Shown in pieces: positions 34,173-44,500 of a stretch of 64,000 bases of DNA. The notes beneath the pieces are model-generated. The model saw only the letters and a list, made by a program, of their open reading frames with translations. It searched no databases and was not told where the DNA came from. The first letter of the stretch is position 1. Each line of letters begins with the position of its first letter. The stretch is from Akkermansiaceae bacterium (GTDB lineage Bacteria; Verrucomicrobiota; Verrucomicrobiia; Verrucomicrobiales; Akkermansiaceae), in assembly GCA_029253285.1 (NCBI GenBank), contig JAQWZU010000132.1:1-64000 (forward strand). Direction: 5' to 3'. Both the position numbers and the translations under genes were made by a program.

Positions 34173-34928
34173 TTATTCGTTGGGTCCCGAATACTGGTCC
34201 ATGGCGTTACGCATCTCCTGCACCGCTTCACGAAATCCAATGAAAATCGCCTTGGACACCAGGGTGTGGCCGATGTTGAGTTCTTTTAAGTAATTTACGG
34301 TAAAAACCTCGCTAAGGTTATTTAGATGAATACCGTGCCCTGCGTTTACCTGTAATCCAAGTGAGTTCCCCAGTTCTGCTCCGCTTTGCAGTCGCTCAAG
34401 TTCGGCCAGGTGCTCCTCACCGGTGGTCAGGGCAAAAGCTCCGGTGTGTAATTCGATCATTTCGGCTCCCAATTGAGCGCACGCACGGATTTGATCCGGC
34501 TCGGGATCGATAAACAGACTCACCTTGATTCCGGCTGCCTGAACGATTGAAATCGTTTCCCTCAGCGACTCAAGATGCCCCGTGACATTGAGCCCGCCCT
34601 CAGTCGTGATTTCCTCGCGGCTCTCTGGAACAATACACACGAAGTCCGGGTTGAGCTCGCAGGCAAAATTACGCATTTCCCTCGTGTTCGCCATTTCGAG
34701 ATTCAGCGGAAGGTCGATTTCACGTCGGATTTCCCACGCGTCGGCGTCCTGCATGTGTCGGCGGTCCTCCCGGACGTGGATCGTAATGGAATCCGCCCCG
34801 CCCGCTTTTGCTTCCCACGCAGCCTGTAAAACCGACGGCTCCACGATGATCGCATCGGGATTCAAGGCATATCGGGCCTGCCGCAGCGTGGCTACGTGGT
34901 CAATATTGACGCCGAGGAGCAAGGACAT
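34173..34928 (-). CDS. pdxJ: pyridoxine 5'-phosphate synthase
   Basis: A 251-residue TIM-barrel enzyme that condenses 1-deoxyxylulose 5-phosphate with 3-amino-2-oxopropyl phosphate in the DXP-dependent vitamin B6 pathway. Features: LGVNIDHVATLRQAR (residues 5-19), DSITIHVREDRRHMQD near 45, ELHTGAFA near 155, and VNAGHGIHLNN near 195. It is between purH and acpS; pdxJ-acpS is a common arrangement. Confidence 0.96.
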   Translation of the reverse strand: MSLLLGVNIDHVATLRQARYALNPDAIIVEPSVLQAAWEAKAGGADSITIHVREDRRHMQDADAWEIRREIDLPLNLEMANTREMRNFACELNPDFVCIVPESREEITTEGGLNVTGHLESLRETISIVQAAGIKVSLFIDPEPDQIRACAQLGAEMIELHTGAFALTTGEEHLAELERLQSGAELGNSLGLQVNAGHGIHLNNLSEVFTVNYLKELNIGHTLVSKAIFIGFREAVQEMRNAMDQYSGPNE

Positions 34929-34936
34929 GGCTGAAT

Positions 34937-36478
34937 TTAGTGCTTAAAGTGACGGTGGCCCGTGAAGACCATCGCGATTCCAGCTGCGTCGGCTGCGGCG
35001 ATCACTTCTTCATCACGGATAGAGCCCCCGGGCTGAACACAAGCTGTCGCTCCTGCTTTGATCGCGGCATCAAGGCCGTCGGCAAATGGGAACATAGCGT
35101 CTGACGCGATGACGCTCCCTTTCAGCGAGAGCCCCGCCTCCTCTGCTTTCCAAACGGCGATCCGCGAGGAATCAATCCGACTCATTTGTCCGGCTCCGAT
35201 TCCCAAGGTGCGATCAGTTGAGCCAAAGACAATCGCGTTGGATTTCACATGCTTCACCACACGCCAGGCAAAGCGCATCGCCATCATTTCGGCTTCGGAC
35301 GGCGGACGTTTGGTGACCACTTTGGATTCAAGATCCTCCAGACCCATCACGGCGTGGTCTTTATCCATTACCATGAGGCCGCCCGGTGACGAGCGTATGA
35401 TCGGTGCCTTGCGATGATTCTCGTAGCCCTCTTCCAGCTTCATGAGGCGCAGGTTTTTCTTCTTCTGCAAAATAGCCCGGGCGTCGGGCTCGTAATCAGG
35501 CGCGATGATGACGTCGGTAAAGATTTCTGAAATGACCCGTGCGAGGTCTTCTGTGATGGGACGATTGCAAACAATCACGCCACCGAATGGAGCCTGCCGG
35601 TCGGTTTCAAATGCCTTCTGCCAGGCTACGCGGAGGTCCTTATCTTGTCCCACTCCGCAAGGATTGGTGTGCTTGAGAATCCCTACAGTTGGACGCCGGT
35701 AGTCAAGGATGAGATCAGCGGCCGCTTCGATATCAAGGATGTTGGTATAGCTTAATTCCTTGCCCTGAAGCTGTGTGAAGCATTCTGAAAAATCCCCGTA
35801 AAGGCGGGCTGCCTGGTGCGGATTGTCTCCGTAGCGCAATTCACGGTCGAGCGGATGACTGATGGAAACATTACAAGCTGTCCCTTGATCACATTTGCCA
35901 AGGAAGTTGGAAATCGCGCTATCGTAATCGGCGGTGCGTCGGAAAACTTTAATTGCCAGCTCTTCGCGAAGACGAAGCGTGGTGTCCCCTTCATGCTCGC
36001 CCAATTCCGTGAGCACGCGTGAGTAATCCTCGGGGTCAGTTACCACGGTAACCGCGGAATAATTCTTGGAGGCACTGCGCAGCATCGACGGCCCACCGAT
36101 GTCGATATTCTCGATCGCCTCTTCCAGAGTGACGTCTTCTTTGGCGACTGTTTGTTCGAAGGGATACAAATTCACCACGACGAGATCGATGGTGGGAATG
36201 TCATGTTTGCGGGCCTGGGAAATGTGATCGTCACTGTCACGACGTTGCAAGAGTCCTCCGTGAACCTTCGGATGAAGTGTTTTTAGGCGGCCTTCAAAAA
36301 GCTCGGGCGCTCCAGTATATTCCGCAACATCGGTGACGGGGATTCCAGCCTCGCGGATTGCGGCGGCCGTGCCTCCGGTCGAGAGAAGTTCAACCCCATG
36401 CTCTTCATGCAGGGACTTTGCAAAATCAACTAATCCGGATTTATCGGAGACAGAAAGGAGCGCGCGTGAGATCGCCAT
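34937..36478 (-). CDS. purH: bifunctional AICAR transformylase/IMP cyclohydrolase
   Basis: A 513-residue enzyme for the last two steps of IMP synthesis. The N-terminal MGS-like IMP cyclohydrolase domain (residues 1-195) contains LSTGGTA and KTLHPKVHGGLL. The C-terminal transformylase domain contains GILKHTNPCGVG near residue 265 and ends in FTGHRHFKH. It heads purH-pdxJ-acpS. A TTAAAT close to the ATG may be a promoter element, but no clear -35 fits. Confidence 0.97.
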   Translation of the reverse strand: MAISRALLSVSDKSGLVDFAKSLHEEHGVELLSTGGTAAAIREAGIPVTDVAEYTGAPELFEGRLKTLHPKVHGGLLQRRDSDDHISQARKHDIPTIDLVVVNLYPFEQTVAKEDVTLEEAIENIDIGGPSMLRSASKNYSAVTVVTDPEDYSRVLTELGEHEGDTTLRLREELAIKVFRRTADYDSAISNFLGKCDQGTACNVSISHPLDRELRYGDNPHQAARLYGDFSECFTQLQGKELSYTNILDIEAAADLILDYRRPTVGILKHTNPCGVGQDKDLRVAWQKAFETDRQAPFGGVIVCNRPITEDLARVISEIFTDVIIAPDYEPDARAILQKKKNLRLMKLEEGYENHRKAPIIRSSPGGLMVMDKDHAVMGLEDLESKVVTKRPPSEAEMMAMRFAWRVVKHVKSNAIVFGSTDRTLGIGAGQMSRIDSSRIAVWKAEEAGLSLKGSVIASDAMFPFADGLDAAIKAGATACVQPGGSIRDEEVIAAADAAGIAMVFTGHRHFKH

Positions 36479-36578
36479 AATTTAAGTGTGGTTTGAGACC
36501 GACTTGGCCCGCCTGAATGGCTATTCCAGCCCCCCATGTGGAGCAAGCGTTAATTGGGATGAGGAATGTGAATAACTT

Positions 36579-36713
36579 TCACTTCTGAGTGATTTTTCTT
36601 CGTAGCCACTCCATAATCCAATCAACCTGTCTCCTATGGGTAGGATCGGGTTCGATCTGTTCGATTCTTTCGAATTGTTCACTGATTAATTTCCATTCTT
36701 GTTTGGAGAGCAA
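36579..36713 (-). pseudogene. short orphan reading frame, possible gene remnant
   Basis: In the 428-base gap between purH and tgt, the minus strand holds an open stretch of 51 codons ending at 36579. It lacks an ATG; a TTG at 36713 gives 44 residues. Its composition is protein-like, with KQEWKLISEQFERIEQIEP and VDWIMEWLRRK forming plausible amphipathic helices. This suggests either a small protein with a TTG start or the tail of a decayed gene. The rest of the gap shows only a GGTGATCACC palindrome (36754-36763). Confidence 0.3.
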
Positions 36714-36906
36714 AGATGCCCCGCCAAATAGGTGTTACCGCCCCTCCTAGTTGGTGATCACCTCTCCCCTGCGCGATTGGTTGTGATTTTGTCCAGGTTT
36801 TTCAATCTCCTGCAGGTTTCAGGCGAAGAACCACTGCTCTTCGCGATTTGAGAGGAAAAGCCATGTTCAATTCAGCTCAGCTGGGCTACCAAGGCCGCCA
36901 GCACTG

Positions 36907-38046
36907 ATGTTTGAACTTCTTTCTACAGATCCCGACTGCAAGGCCCGCCGGGGGCGGCTCACCACGCCGCACGGCGTTATCGAAACCCCTATCTTTATGC
37001 CTGTCGGCACACAGGGTTCGGTCAAGACGCTTCATCCGGAGGATCTTCATGCAATGGATGCTCAGATCATTCTCGGAAACACCTATCACCTCTGGTTGCG
37101 ACCCGGAACTGAGGTGGTCGCAAAACTCGGCGGACTTCATGGCTTTACGACTTGGGACGGTCCCATGCTCACAGATTCGGGCGGCTTTCAGGTCTGGTCC
37201 CTCTCCAAGATCCGTAAGATTACCGAAGCCGGCGTGGAATTTCGCAGTCACCTTGATGGCTCCAAGATGATGTTGAGTCCCGAGAAGAGTATGGAGATTC
37301 AAGCAGCTTTTGGTTCTGACATTGCGATGCTTTTCGACGAATGCCCGCCCTACCCGTGTGAGCGGAAGTATGCTGAGGAATCGACCGATCTCACCACCCG
37401 CTGGGCCAAGCGCTGCAAGGCTTGGATAGAGGAACACAAACCTACCAGCGGCGAGGGACGGCAGCTTCATTTCGGAATCGTGCAAGGCAGCGTCTATCCT
37501 GATCTTCGGGAAAAGTCCGCGAGAGCCCTTGTTGATCTCGATTTCGACGGATACGCCATCGGTGGAGTCTCCGTGGGCGAGCCCGAAGAGGAAATGTTCG
37601 CTGCGATTCAGAATGCCGAGCCATTTCTGCCTCAGGACAAACCGCGATACGCCATGGGACTCGGCACCCCGACCCAGCTCCTCGAAATGATCGGACAGGG
37701 CGTCGATATGTTCGATTGCGTTCATCCGACCCGCTGCGCCCGCCACGGACAGGCCTTTACGCCCGATGGCCCGATTCACATTAAGAACAAAGAGTTCGAA
37801 TTCGACGTCTCCCCGCTCAGCGAGGACGCCCACCCTCACGTGGCCCGTTTTTCCAAAGCCTTCCTTCGCCACAGCTTTCGCGCGGGAGAGATTATCGCTC
37901 AACGGGTTCTTTCTTTTCATAACCTTCATTTCTACCTCAAATTAATGGAGAATACCCGCTCTGCCATTGAGAAGGGGCGCTTTCGGGAGTTCCAAAACGA
38001 CTTTGTCTCCCGCTACACCGCGAAGAAATCGAAGCCAAATCCTTGA
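36907..38046 (+). CDS. tgt: queuine tRNA-ribosyltransferase, zinc cysteines replaced
   Basis: A 379-residue TIM-barrel enzyme that exchanges guanine-34 for preQ1 in GUN-anticodon tRNAs. The general acid/base aspartate is in LTDSGGFQVWSL, the GGVSVGEP loop is near residue 219, and the nucleophilic aspartate is in DMFDCVHPTR near residue 272. The zinc-binding CxCxxC segment (ECDCYTC in typical enzymes) reads EDAHPHV here, so all three cysteines are missing, while the later histidine in FHNLHFYL remains. It is followed by yajC and secDF, the widespread tgt-yajC-secD-secF order. Confidence 0.93.
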   Translation: MFELLSTDPDCKARRGRLTTPHGVIETPIFMPVGTQGSVKTLHPEDLHAMDAQIILGNTYHLWLRPGTEVVAKLGGLHGFTTWDGPMLTDSGGFQVWSLSKIRKITEAGVEFRSHLDGSKMMLSPEKSMEIQAAFGSDIAMLFDECPPYPCERKYAEESTDLTTRWAKRCKAWIEEHKPTSGEGRQLHFGIVQGSVYPDLREKSARALVDLDFDGYAIGGVSVGEPEEEMFAAIQNAEPFLPQDKPRYAMGLGTPTQLLEMIGQGVDMFDCVHPTRCARHGQAFTPDGPIHIKNKEFEFDVSPLSEDAHPHVARFSKAFLRHSFRAGEIIAQRVLSFHNLHFYLKLMENTRSAIEKGRFREFQNDFVSRYTAKKSKPNP

Positions 38047-38151
38047 AAACTCGCGGTTTAGAATTGCTTTTCATAAGTAATCCTGATTTCTACCTCCCCT
38101 TCACTGCTGGTCGCACGAAGGCCCTGAATTGAACGACTTTCTCAAAATTAT

Positions 38152-38505
38152 ATGAACACCTACTACCTCCTCGCTGCCGACGGGCAATCCGGATTCGAAG
38201 CATTCATTCCGATGATCCTGATCCTGATCATCTTTTACTTCATCTTGATTCGCCCACAAACCAAGGCCCGTAAAGAGCTGGAGGCGCGCATCGCTTCAAT
38301 CAAAAAAGGCGACAAAGTCATTACCACCGGAGGTCTTCACGGACTGGTGCATCACGTTTCCGACAAGACCGTCACTCTCAAAGTGACTTCCGAGGGAGCG
38401 CTGATGAAATTCGAAAAACCATCGATCCAAGTGGTTAACAAGGCCGGCAAGGATTCCAAGAACGTCGAGGAGACTCCCGTTGAGGAAGAAAAACCCCAAG
38501 ACTAA
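38152..38505 (+). CDS. yajC: preprotein translocase subunit YajC
   Basis: A 117-residue membrane protein of the SecDF-YajC complex. One transmembrane helix (about residues 17-36, with PMILILIIFYFILIRPQ) is followed by KARKELEARIASIKKGDKV and a small cytoplasmic domain with TTGGLHG. It lies between tgt and secDF, 100 bases before the latter, with a hairpin in the gap. Confidence 0.95.
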   Translation: MNTYYLLAADGQSGFEAFIPMILILIIFYFILIRPQTKARKELEARIASIKKGDKVITTGGLHGLVHHVSDKTVTLKVTSEGALMKFEKPSIQVVNKAGKDSKNVEETPVEEEKPQD

Positions 38506-38549
38506 TCTCCGTTTCTTTTCTATTTGTTCTGCCCGCTCGAGGGCACTCA

Positions 38550-38570
38550 GCCGACATTCGTTAGGTCGGC
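38550..38570 (+). other. hairpin between yajC and secDF
   Basis: GCCGAC (38550-38555) pairs with GTCGGC (38565-38570) around a nine-base loop. There is no T-run, so it is unlikely to end transcription fully; it may be a processing or stability element. Confidence 0.35.
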
Positions 38571-38605
38571 CCTAAAAAACTTCCCAATCTCTTTCTGCAA
38601 TTCCC

Positions 38606-41026
38606 ATGGACCTATCCCACAGCCCACTCATTGTCGTTCTAGCAGGTATCGCCATCGTTGGCCTTATCTTCTGGTATGTCGCCACCGAAATTGATCGTCG
38701 AAAGCGTAACGTTGGAACTGGTGCCATCGCCCTGGTGATCCTCCTCTGTGTCGCCGCGATCTACCCGCCCGAAGACAAGCTCAAAGGTGGAATCGATCTT
38801 GTTGGCGGATCTTCCTTCATCGTGGAGATTCAGCCGTCGACCAACGAGGAAGGAAAAGAACTTCCCGTGAGCGAAGAGGCGGTGCAACAGGTGATTTCGA
38901 CTCTCTCAGATCGCCTCAACGGGAGTGGACTTGCCGATAATCTCATGCAGCCACTCGGTGAGAATCGGATCATCATCGAAATGCCCGGTATCGAACCCGG
39001 TGACAGTGACCGGGTGCGCGACATCATCGAACGGACGGCTAAGCTTGAGCTGAAAGAAGTGCACCCTCAAAGTAGTTCTCTGGCACCTCAGATTAAAGCC
39101 GGAGAGGCATCTCCTCCGGGCTTCAAGCTCTATACCTTCCCCATCCTCGATGACGATAACAAGAAAGTTGGTGAGCGGCCCATGTTGCTCTCCCGCCGTA
39201 ATATCGTTGGCGGTGACAAGGTTCAGACCGCCAGTGCGGTCCCGGGACAATACGGTGTCTTGAGTGTCTTGCTGACTTCGGACGGCGGAAAGCGAGTCCG
39301 CAACGTCACTGAAAAAATGACCAAAGGAGTGGACCGGATGGCCATCGTTCTCGACGGGGAAGGATTGATTGCTCCGACGGTTCAAGCAAACCTCAGCCGC
39401 AATTTTGTGATCTCAGGGCTGGATGGACAAGAGGAGGTTCGCCAGATCGTATTCGCGCTCAACAACCCGCTTCGTAACAGCTTGAAGATTCTCTCCGAGC
39501 GCACGGTGACACCACGCTACGGAGCAGACGTCGTCCGTCAGGGTATCACAGCAGCCATTGCCGGTCTTATTCTGACTCTTATCTTTGTCCTAATCTACTA
39601 TCGCTTCGCTGGAATTGTCGCACTGGCTGGACTCTGTGTGAATATCCTCATTCTTTTCGGAGCCATGGCGATGTTTGGAGCGACTTTCACTCTCCCCGGA
39701 ATTGCGGGGATCATCTTAACAATTGGTGTCGCGGTTGATGCCAATGTTCTCATTTACGAACGATTGCGGGAGGAGATGTCCGGCGGCAAATCGCTGGGGA
39801 ACGCGCTCAAGGCGGCCTACGAAAAAGCCTTTACCGCGATTTTCGACGCCAACATCACCACCCTGCTAACCGCTCTTATCCTGCTTTGGCGTGCGTCTGA
39901 CCAGATGAAAGGCTTCGCCATCACGCTGACGATTGGAATTCTTTCCTCAATGTTTGCCGCCTTGTTGGTGACCCGCGTCTTCTTCTTCTGGGGGAGCGAT
40001 ACGGGTGCGATGAAGAAGCTTTCTTTCCTCAACCTCATTCCTGAGAAGACGATCAATTTCATGGATAAGCGGAAAGTAGCCTTCCTGCTCTCGGCTCTTC
40101 TCGTGATTGGTTCGCTCATCACGGTTGGAACCAAGCGTGATTCATCTCTGGGAGTTGATTTCCTCGGAGGAAGTATCATCACGATTCAGCTTGAAAAAGA
40201 CCAAGAGGTCACGGCTGAAGAAGTTCGGGAATCCTACACTGATCTCACTCTTACCAAGAATGCCATTACCCAGTTGGAGACCGTTCCGAATGGTGATGGT
40301 GGTGTCATTACGGTGAAGTGTGATAGCAAGGATCTAAAGATGATCGAAGATGAACTTCGCAAGGATATCGCCCTCTTCGGCGAGAAAGACGGAGATAGCT
40401 TTAAAATCGAGATCACCGACGAAACTATCGATGCTGCCCTCGGTGGCGAATTCTTGAAGAACTCAATCTACGCGCTCTTGTTTGGCTTGGTGGCGGTTCT
40501 GTTCTATATCAGTCTCCGTTTCGAATTCTCCTTTGCGATCGGCGCCTTTGCCGCTCTCTTCCACGACATCATCATTTGTATCGGAGTTGTGGTGATCTGG
40601 GGCACGGAGCTTTCTCTCATTCACGTAGGTGCCTTCCTGACCATCGCCGGTTATTCCATTAACGACACCATCGTGGTCTTCGACCGGATTCGAGAAACTC
40701 TCCGCTCGAAGCGAGGCGACATTAAGGATGTCATGAACATCGCCATCAACGCGACGCTCTCACGGACCATCCTGACCTCGGTCACGACCTTTGTCGCCGT
40801 CCTTGTCCTCTTCATTTTCGGTGGAGCTGCTTTGAAGGACTTTTCCTTCGCGATTATGGTCGGCGTGATTGTAGGAACCTATTCCTCGATCTTCATCGCT
40901 GCTCCCGTTGTTTACCTCTGGAGTAAAGCCCGCGGCAGCAACTTGCGTCAGGAGCTTCTCGATGCCAACCTGGAGGCTGCAGTCTCTCCTGCGAAGAAGG
41001 CCTCGGTTGGGCAGTTGGAAGACTAG
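38606..41026 (+). CDS. secDF: fused protein translocase subunit SecDF
   Basis: An 806-residue membrane protein that uses the proton gradient to help pull proteins through SecYEG. The SecD part (residues 1-460) has a first transmembrane helix, the periplasmic P1 domain with GGIDLVGGSSF, and five further helices with GVAVDANVLIYERLREE. The SecF part (about 485-790) begins with GVDFLGGSIITI and has its own six helices with SINDTIVVFDRIRE. Fusion of SecD and SecF is common in Firmicutes, Bacteroidota and the PVC group. A strong terminator follows at 41051. Confidence 0.97.
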   Translation: MDLSHSPLIVVLAGIAIVGLIFWYVATEIDRRKRNVGTGAIALVILLCVAAIYPPEDKLKGGIDLVGGSSFIVEIQPSTNEEGKELPVSEEAVQQVISTLSDRLNGSGLADNLMQPLGENRIIIEMPGIEPGDSDRVRDIIERTAKLELKEVHPQSSSLAPQIKAGEASPPGFKLYTFPILDDDNKKVGERPMLLSRRNIVGGDKVQTASAVPGQYGVLSVLLTSDGGKRVRNVTEKMTKGVDRMAIVLDGEGLIAPTVQANLSRNFVISGLDGQEEVRQIVFALNNPLRNSLKILSERTVTPRYGADVVRQGITAAIAGLILTLIFVLIYYRFAGIVALAGLCVNILILFGAMAMFGATFTLPGIAGIILTIGVAVDANVLIYERLREEMSGGKSLGNALKAAYEKAFTAIFDANITTLLTALILLWRASDQMKGFAITLTIGILSSMFAALLVTRVFFFWGSDTGAMKKLSFLNLIPEKTINFMDKRKVAFLLSALLVIGSLITVGTKRDSSLGVDFLGGSIITIQLEKDQEVTAEEVRESYTDLTLTKNAITQLETVPNGDGGVITVKCDSKDLKMIEDELRKDIALFGEKDGDSFKIEITDETIDAALGGEFLKNSIYALLFGLVAVLFYISLRFEFSFAIGAFAALFHDIIICIGVVVIWGTELSLIHVGAFLTIAGYSINDTIVVFDRIRETLRSKRGDIKDVMNIAINATLSRTILTSVTTFVAVLVLFIFGGAALKDFSFAIMVGVIVGTYSSIFIAAPVVYLWSKARGSNLRQELLDANLEAAVSPAKKASVGQLED

Positions 41027-41050
41027 GTTGCTCTAAGACAGAAATCATAA

Positions 41051-41088
41051 AAAAGCACCGCAGTAGAATCTGCGGTGCTTTTCTTTTT
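41051..41088. terminator. strong bidirectional terminator
   Basis: AAAAGCACCGCA (41051-41062), loop GTAGAATC, TGCGGTGCTTTT (41071-41082), then more Ts. The A-rich flank serves the opposite strand, so it can end both secDF (plus) and the glutaredoxin operon (minus). Confidence 0.92.
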
Positions 41089-41110
41089 GAAGTGAATTCG
41101 ATTAAAGGAA

Positions 41111-41491
41111 TCAGTCGAGGAAAACGATCTTGCCCGGTTGGCCTTTTGCCTCGGCATCAGCCTGGGCCTGCCGCTCGTGTTGCTCGGGTGAGCAAGATGA
41201 ATCGATAGGCGCATCGGGCTCGGTTTCACTGGCCACCACGAGGCCCTTTTCGAGAAGGAAGGCCTCAACTTCTTCGCCGCTGACATCAGGGAGCATCTCA
41301 CCATTTACTTCCACGCAGGGTGAAAGTGGCTGGCCGGTCTTTTGCTCCATTTCCCAACGGAAGGCCGGGTTCTTGATGATGTCCTTCTCGTCGAAAGAAA
41401 TCTCATACTTGCGCATGATGGCGCGCACGCCCTCGCTCCAGCCACAAAAGGTTTTCAGGTAAGCGGTAATCTGAGGTTTTTCGTTACTCAT
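41111..41491 (-). CDS. glutaredoxin-like protein
   Basis: A 126-residue thiol-redox protein. The active site reads TFCGWSEGV near residues 14-22: one cysteine, as in monothiol glutaredoxins (usual CGFS), so a role in iron-sulfur transfer or glutathionylation is possible. SPCVEVNG supplies the cis-Pro-like region. A charged C-terminal tail of about 45 residues with SSCSPEQHE is not part of the glutaredoxin fold. The ATG at 41491 fits the domain start. It follows the 5-oxoprolinase gene by 47 bases, a glutathione-linked neighbour. Confidence 0.82.
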   Translation of the reverse strand: MSNEKPQITAYLKTFCGWSEGVRAIMRKYEISFDEKDIIKNPAFRWEMEQKTGQPLSPCVEVNGEMLPDVSGEEVEAFLLEKGLVVASETEPDAPIDSSCSPEQHERQAQADAEAKGQPGKIVFLD

Positions 41492-41538
41492 AAGCGGACT
41501 ATAGCCGGCTCTGGGCCGCTGGCAAGACGGAGAACGGC

Positions 41539-44500
41539 TCAAGACCATCCGCCCCCGCCAGGGGTCTCAATCCGAATGCGGTCGCCGGGCTCCACTTCAA
41601 CGGAGCAAACTCCGGGTAGCTCATCCCACTTGTTGTTTCGGAAGATCATTTGTCTTCCTGATTGCCCATTGGGATTCGGTTTTTTTGTTCGCCGCTGGGT
41701 TAGCAATGAAACGGTCATTTTCTCGAGAAACTCGATCTCCCTGATCAAACCATCGCCACCCCGCCAGGTTCCCCCGCCTCCGGAATTTTCCCTGATTCCA
41801 AAGTTTCGAACGCGAACTGGATATCGCTCCTCTAGAATTTCGACATCGGTGATGGCGGTATTGCTCATGTGGACGTGACAGGCGCTTCGCCCATCCCACC
41901 CGGGCCCCGCTCCCGCACCACCTCCCATCGTTTCGTAGAAACCAAACCGTTCGTTGCCAAAAAGGAAATTGTTCATCGTCCCCTGTCCATTCGACTGAAT
42001 TCCAAGTGCGGATAGCAACACATCAACGATGCGCTGGCTGGTTTCGACATTTCCTCCGACCACGGCGGGGCAGCTTTCAGGATCGCTGGTGAGTGGTGGG
42101 TTCAAAATCCCCTCCTCCGTGATGATGTCCACTGACTCCAACAAGCCTTCGTTGAGTGGTAGATCATCCCCGACCCAAAGTCTGAGCGCATACAAGACCG
42201 CGCTGCGCACGATGGCCGGGGTTGCGTTGAGATTACCTGGATGGGTCGACGCGGAGCCGCGAAAATCAACAGTTAGTTTTTCGCCGCTGGAAATTGCGAC
42301 TTTGATGACTGATCCGTCATCGAGCTGGTCCTCGGCTGAACACTTTTCCAACCCAGCCAGACTTTGGCGAAGGATCGCAGCCGAGCGTTCATAGAGCGCA
42401 TTCATGTAACCAGGGATATTCCCTAAAAGAGCCAATTTTTGCATTGCATTGACCCCGAATTGGTTTGCGCTGACCTGAGCTGCTAGGTCAGCTTCGTTGT
42501 CGGGTGGCATTCTGGATTCAGCAAAAAAACCTTCGCCAATTTCAGAATAAAGGGTTGGAGGAATCACAATTCCTTCTTCCTCCAGACAGCGTGCATCAGG
42601 CGGCATGGAGCCGGGAGTTTTTCCGCCGATCTCAGCATGATGAGCGCGGTTGGCGACGAAGCCGATGAGCGTTTCCTGAACGAAGATCGGGCTAATCACC
42701 GTGACATCGGGCAGGTGTGATCCGCCAAAACCGGGATGATTCACCACAATGGTTTCACGCGCGGTCCATTGATGCGTTTTCGACACCTCCCGGACACACA
42801 AACCCAGCGCCCCCAAGTGTACCGGAATGTGCGGAGCATTGACCACCAGAAAGCCCCGGGCATCCAGCAAGGCGCAGGAGTAATCCAGTCGCTCCTTAAT
42901 ATTTGTGGAGAGTGCGGTTCGCTTCAGAAGAATCCCCATCTCTTCGACAACGCTTTCAAATCGACGGCGGTAGAGTTCTTCTTCGACGACTAAGATGCTT
43001 TGGGGCTGAGTTTCCTGAGTCGCTTCCTGCTGGAGAAAAATTGATCCCCGGGAACCCTGACACCTTCTCCACCCGGCTTCGATCACCATCGTTGAGAAGG
43101 CATCTTGTTCCAAGCAGACTTCCTCAAAGAGGTGCCCTTCATCAAACTGTTCCCGGGGAATCTCCGGGCTTTCCCCGGTCAATTCGACCCGGGCGGTGAC
43201 CCACTCAATTTTTCGTCCCGGAGGACGGGCATCTCCATTGAGGAGGCGATAGCGGGTTTCAAATAGCGTGACCAATTCGGCAAAAGAACATTCGGGCTCA
43301 GTGTCTATCTCAAGGCAGGAATCCTGGCCCTGTAAACGAAGTTCGTGCAAGCATCGCGCGATGGTCCCACCCTTCCCCAGCTCTTCGATCATCGACGGGA
43401 AGGTTTTTAGGAAATCATCGAGCGGCTTGAGAATTTGTTTGGTCCGCAATTCGCGATTTCCGGCCTGATGCAATCCCCAGGCGCTCAAGAGTCCGGCATC
43501 AGAGGGAATCAAAATACGGCGAATACCAAGTTCCTCGGCGAGAGCACAGGCATGTTGGGGGCCAGCTCCCCCGAATGCGATCAAGGCATGATCACGACAA
43601 TCGTAGCCATCGCGGGTTGAGACCTGGCGAAGAGCTTCAGCCATGTGTTCGATGGCAATCTGTCGCAAGCCCTTCAGAAGCACCTCCTGATCGATATGGT
43701 CTCCGATTTCCGAACTGAGTTCATCCAGTCGAGCTTGGGCGGCTTGTCGGTCAATGGGGATCCCGGCCTTCGATTCATCCATGAGATCCAGCAGGAGGTT
43801 AACATCGGTTACGGTCAAGGGGCCGCCACGTCCAAAGCAGGCTGGTCCAGGATCTGATCCAGCGCTCTCCGGCCCCACTTCAAGCCCATCGTTGCGCCAC
43901 TGGCATATCGATCCTCCACCCGCCGCGACGGTCTCGATGCTTACAGCAGGCGCAAGCACCCTAACTGGGCCGATTTCCTGCTCGTAGCGATAACCCGCTT
44001 CTCCTGCTATCCTCGCGACATCGGTGGAAGTTCCGCCCATGTCAAAGGTGAGAACTTGATCGAGCCCTGCAGATCGGGCCAAGGCCAATGCTCCCGCGAC
44101 TCCTCCGGCCGGGCCACTTAGGAGGCTGTCGATAGGGCGAAATTCATCCGCCTGCTTCAGTTGGCCGGCACTCGTCATTAATGAAAGCTGAGTCTCTGGG
44201 AGCGTCTTGCAGAGCTCTCTGATGAAGGCACCCATCACGGGAGTGAGGTAGGCATTGGCAACTGCCGTTTCGGTGCGAGGCCAGAAGCGAATGACCGGAG
44301 CGAGCTCGTGAGAGGCACTCACCTCAATTTCCCGGAGACGTAACTCTTCGGCTACCATCTTTTCATGAGTGGGAGCGGTATCGGCATTAATGAGAGCGAG
44401 GGCTACATTGGAGGCGCCTAATGATTCGAGCGAATTTAGTTCGAGCCCTTCCAATTCACGACTTTCCCGATCAAGCCGTCCCGGAATCCCGATCACCTCT

